A program made the translations under genes and the position numbers. A stretch of 64,000 nt of DNA. Source: Synechococcus sp. HK05 (GTDB taxonomy: Bacteria; Cyanobacteriota; Cyanobacteriia; PCC-6307; Cyanobiaceae). Shown one piece after another: positions 62,749 through 64,000 of this stretch (its first letter is position 1; every line of letters starts with the position of its first letter). The stretch is taken from NCBI RefSeq assembly GCF_019104765.1, contig NZ_JAHRXJ010000004.1, positions 1-64,000 of the forward strand, given 5' to 3'. The notes beneath the pieces are model-generated. The model was not told the DNA's origin and ran no database searches. It saw only the letters and a program-made list of their open reading frames with translations.

Positions 62749-63261
62749 GTGCTGCCGCTCCCTCGCTTCCTGGCTACTGCGCTGCGGGCGGCCTTGGTGT
62801 TGTTGCTCCCGTTGGTGCTGTGGTGCCAGAGCGCCGCGGCCATCACGGCTCCTGAATTGCGCGGGCAGCGCAGCCTGCAAGACCTCCAGCCCGACATGCA
62901 TGGCCGCAACCTGCAGCAGCAGGAGTTCCTCAAGGCCAATCTCGAAGGCTTTGATTTCAGCGAGAGCGACCTGCGCGGTGCCGTGTTCAACACCGCCAAC
63001 CTTCAAGGGTCCAATCTGCGTGCCGCCGATCTGGAAGACGCGGTGGCCTTCGCCAGCCGCTTCGACAACGCGGATCTCAGCGATGCGGTGCTGCGCAACG
63101 CCATGTTGATGAACAGCAAATTTGCCGGCGCGGTGATCAATGGGGCCGATTTCACCGATGCGGTGCTCGATCTGCCCCAGCAAAAGGCGCTCTGCGAGCG
63201 GGCCAGCGGCACCAATGCCCGCACCGGTGTGAGCACCCGCGACAGCCTCAACTGCCGCTGA
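62749..63261 (+). CDS. Secreted pentapeptide-repeat protein (170 aa)
   Basis: GTG 62749 starts a product with a signal peptide (LPRFLATALRAALVLLLPLV, cleavage likely after WCQSAAA) followed by pentapeptide repeats A(D/N)LXX forming a right-handed beta-helix: LEGFDFSESDLRGAVFNTAN, LQGSNLRAADLEDAVAFASR, FDNADLSDAVLRNAMLMNSK, and ending with a short Cys-containing tail. Location after export would be periplasm or thylakoid lumen. The alternative frame from 62635 would overlap upp. Function unknown. Confidence 0.8.
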   Translation: MLPLPRFLATALRAALVLLLPLVLWCQSAAAITAPELRGQRSLQDLQPDMHGRNLQQQEFLKANLEGFDFSESDLRGAVFNTANLQGSNLRAADLEDAVAFASRFDNADLSDAVLRNAMLMNSKFAGAVINGADFTDAVLDLPQQKALCERASGTNARTGVSTRDSLNCR

Positions 63262-63294
63262 GCTTCCAGCGAACACACCCATTACATTGATGGC

Positions 63295-63425
63295 GTCGGT
63301 TCTTCGGGGGATCAGCCCGAAGAGGAAACGGGGAAAGACCGGTGCGAATCCGGCGCTGTCCCGCAGCTGTGATCGAACCGGCTCCTGGGCCTGGTTCGCA
63401 GTCAGAACGCCCGCCGGTTCTTCCT
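63295..63425 (+). promoter_or_regulatory. Cobalamin (B12) riboswitch
   Basis: The conserved core GGTGCGAATCCGG, the GCTGTCCCGCAGCTGTG segment (about 63341-63372) and a B12-box-like AGTCAGAACGCCCGCC (about 63400-63415) match the cobalamin riboswitch. A CTTCGGG/CCCGAAG stem (about 63303-63323) fits P3/P4-type arms. It lies directly upstream of hupE. Adenosylcobalamin binding would repress the transporter. Confidence 0.93.
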
Positions 63426-63456
63426 CCCTCAACCCTGACGCGGATCAGGCTCAGAC

Positions 63457-64000
63457 ATGTTTCAGCGCTTGATGCCGGTTGCCGGCGCCCTGGCTTTGCT
63501 GGTGGCCGGCCCCGCCCTGGCCCACCACCCGATGGAGGCCATGCACCTGGTGCCGAACGCCTTCACCGGGTTGATCAGCGGTTTGGCTCATCCCCTGCTG
63601 GGCCCCGATCACCTGCTGTTTCTGGTGGCGCTCGCCCTGGTGGGTCTGCAACGCTCCGGCCGCTGGATGCTCACCTTGCTCGCCGTGGGGCTCAGCGGTA
63701 GTGCCCTGGGCCTCATCTGGCCAGGCCTGCCTGGCGCTGAGCTGTTGGTGTCGCTCACCCTGGTGGTGGAAGGGTTGGTGGTGCTGGGGCGCCTGCCCCA
63801 GGCCCTGCTGCTCCCCGCCTTCGCCCTGCATGGCTACGTGCTCAGCGGTTCGGTGATCGGTTGGGAGGCCACGCCCATCGCCACCTATCTGCTGGGCTTG
63901 TTGCTGAGCCAGGGCGCCGTGTTGCTGGTGGCGCTGCTCAGCCTGCGCGGCCTTGCCCAACAGCTCCACGGGCAGACCCGCACCCTGTTGGCGGGTGCAC
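63457..64000 (+). CDS. hupE: HupE/UreJ family metal (cobalt/nickel) transporter, cut by the window end
   Basis: ATG 63457 opens a frame that runs to the end of the window. A signal peptide-like N terminus (MFQRLMPVAGALALLVAGPA, cleavage near ALAHH) is followed by the family metal motif HPLLGPDHLLFLVALALVG and further helices with His residues (ALHGYVL). The riboswitch upstream means B12-dependent control, which for HupE proteins in cyanobacteria is taken as evidence for cobalt uptake. At least 181 codons are present; the C terminus is missing. Confidence 0.9.
   Translation, partial: MFQRLMPVAGALALLVAGPALAHHPMEAMHLVPNAFTGLISGLAHPLLGPDHLLFLVALALVGLQRSGRWMLTLLAVGLSGSALGLIWPGLPGAELLVSLTLVVEGLVVLGRLPQALLLPAFALHGYVLSGSVIGWEATPIATYLLGLLLSQGAVLLVALLSLRGLAQQLHGQTRTLLAGA

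Overview
The window is chromosomal DNA of a unicellular alpha-cyanobacterium of the Cyanobium/Synechococcus (picocyanobacterial) type. The evidence is an allophycocyanin beta-18 gene (apcF), phycocyanobilin synthesis (pcyA), geranylgeranyl reductase (chlP), ferredoxin-type sulfite reductase, the GlpX-type FBPase/SBPase, SipA, an NtcA-type glnA promoter and tightly packed, GC-rich genes that often overlap by 1-4 bases. No tRNA, rRNA or CRISPR array was recognised.

Layout. (1) 1-2222: the 3' part of a large secreted repeat protein with 42-residue propeller-like repeats, an Ig-like domain, a Pro/Ala linker, an anchor-U-like domain and RTX repeats. (2) About 2.4-12.9 kb: a genomic island, visibly more AT-rich and poorer in known genes. 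It carries a primase-helicase preceded by a 51-aa ribbon-helix-helix (RHH) gene with a perfect palindrome, a 440-bp hairpin-rich non-coding stretch, three co-directional unknown genes, a second RHH gene, a DUF932 gene, small unknown genes, a truncated SNF2-type helicase, a truncated PD-(D/E)XK-like nuclease and a tyrosine integrase directly behind glnA. (3) 12.9-31 kb: glnA, apcF, a class V aminotransferase, tadA, a PLP decarboxylase, a membrane GTPase, an FHA-PBP1A fusion, lspA, bioY, sipA, two M16 peptidases, pcyA, a DevBCA-type exporter and a glycosyltransferase. (4) 31-46 kb: rpsB, tsf, recG, a VanX-like dipeptidase, sir, glyS, chlP, a VanY-like carboxypeptidase and a U32 peptidase. (5) 46-64 kb: typA, a DUF309 gene, lptA-lptB-lptF, ccsA, rpe, glpX, hemA, glgC, gnd, pgl, a CIA30 gene, ilvD, upp, a pentapeptide-repeat protein and a cobalamin riboswitch in front of hupE, which runs off the window.

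How the genes work together. The host part is core metabolism: carbon (glpX, rpe, gnd, pgl, glgC), nitrogen and sulfur (glnA, sir), tetrapyrrole and pigment (hemA, pcyA, chlP, apcF), envelope (lptABF, PBP1A, M15 peptidases, lspA) and translation (rpsB, tsf, glyS, typA, tadA). The island looks like an integrative element that carries its own replication module. Its integrase lies directly downstream of glnA with no visible terminator between them, so NtcA-driven glnA transcription may read into it. The least explained parts are the three-gene cassette at 5.99-7.52 kb, the hairpin-rich region at 5.5-6.0 kb and the junction at 10.8 kb where two genes are truncated tail to tail.
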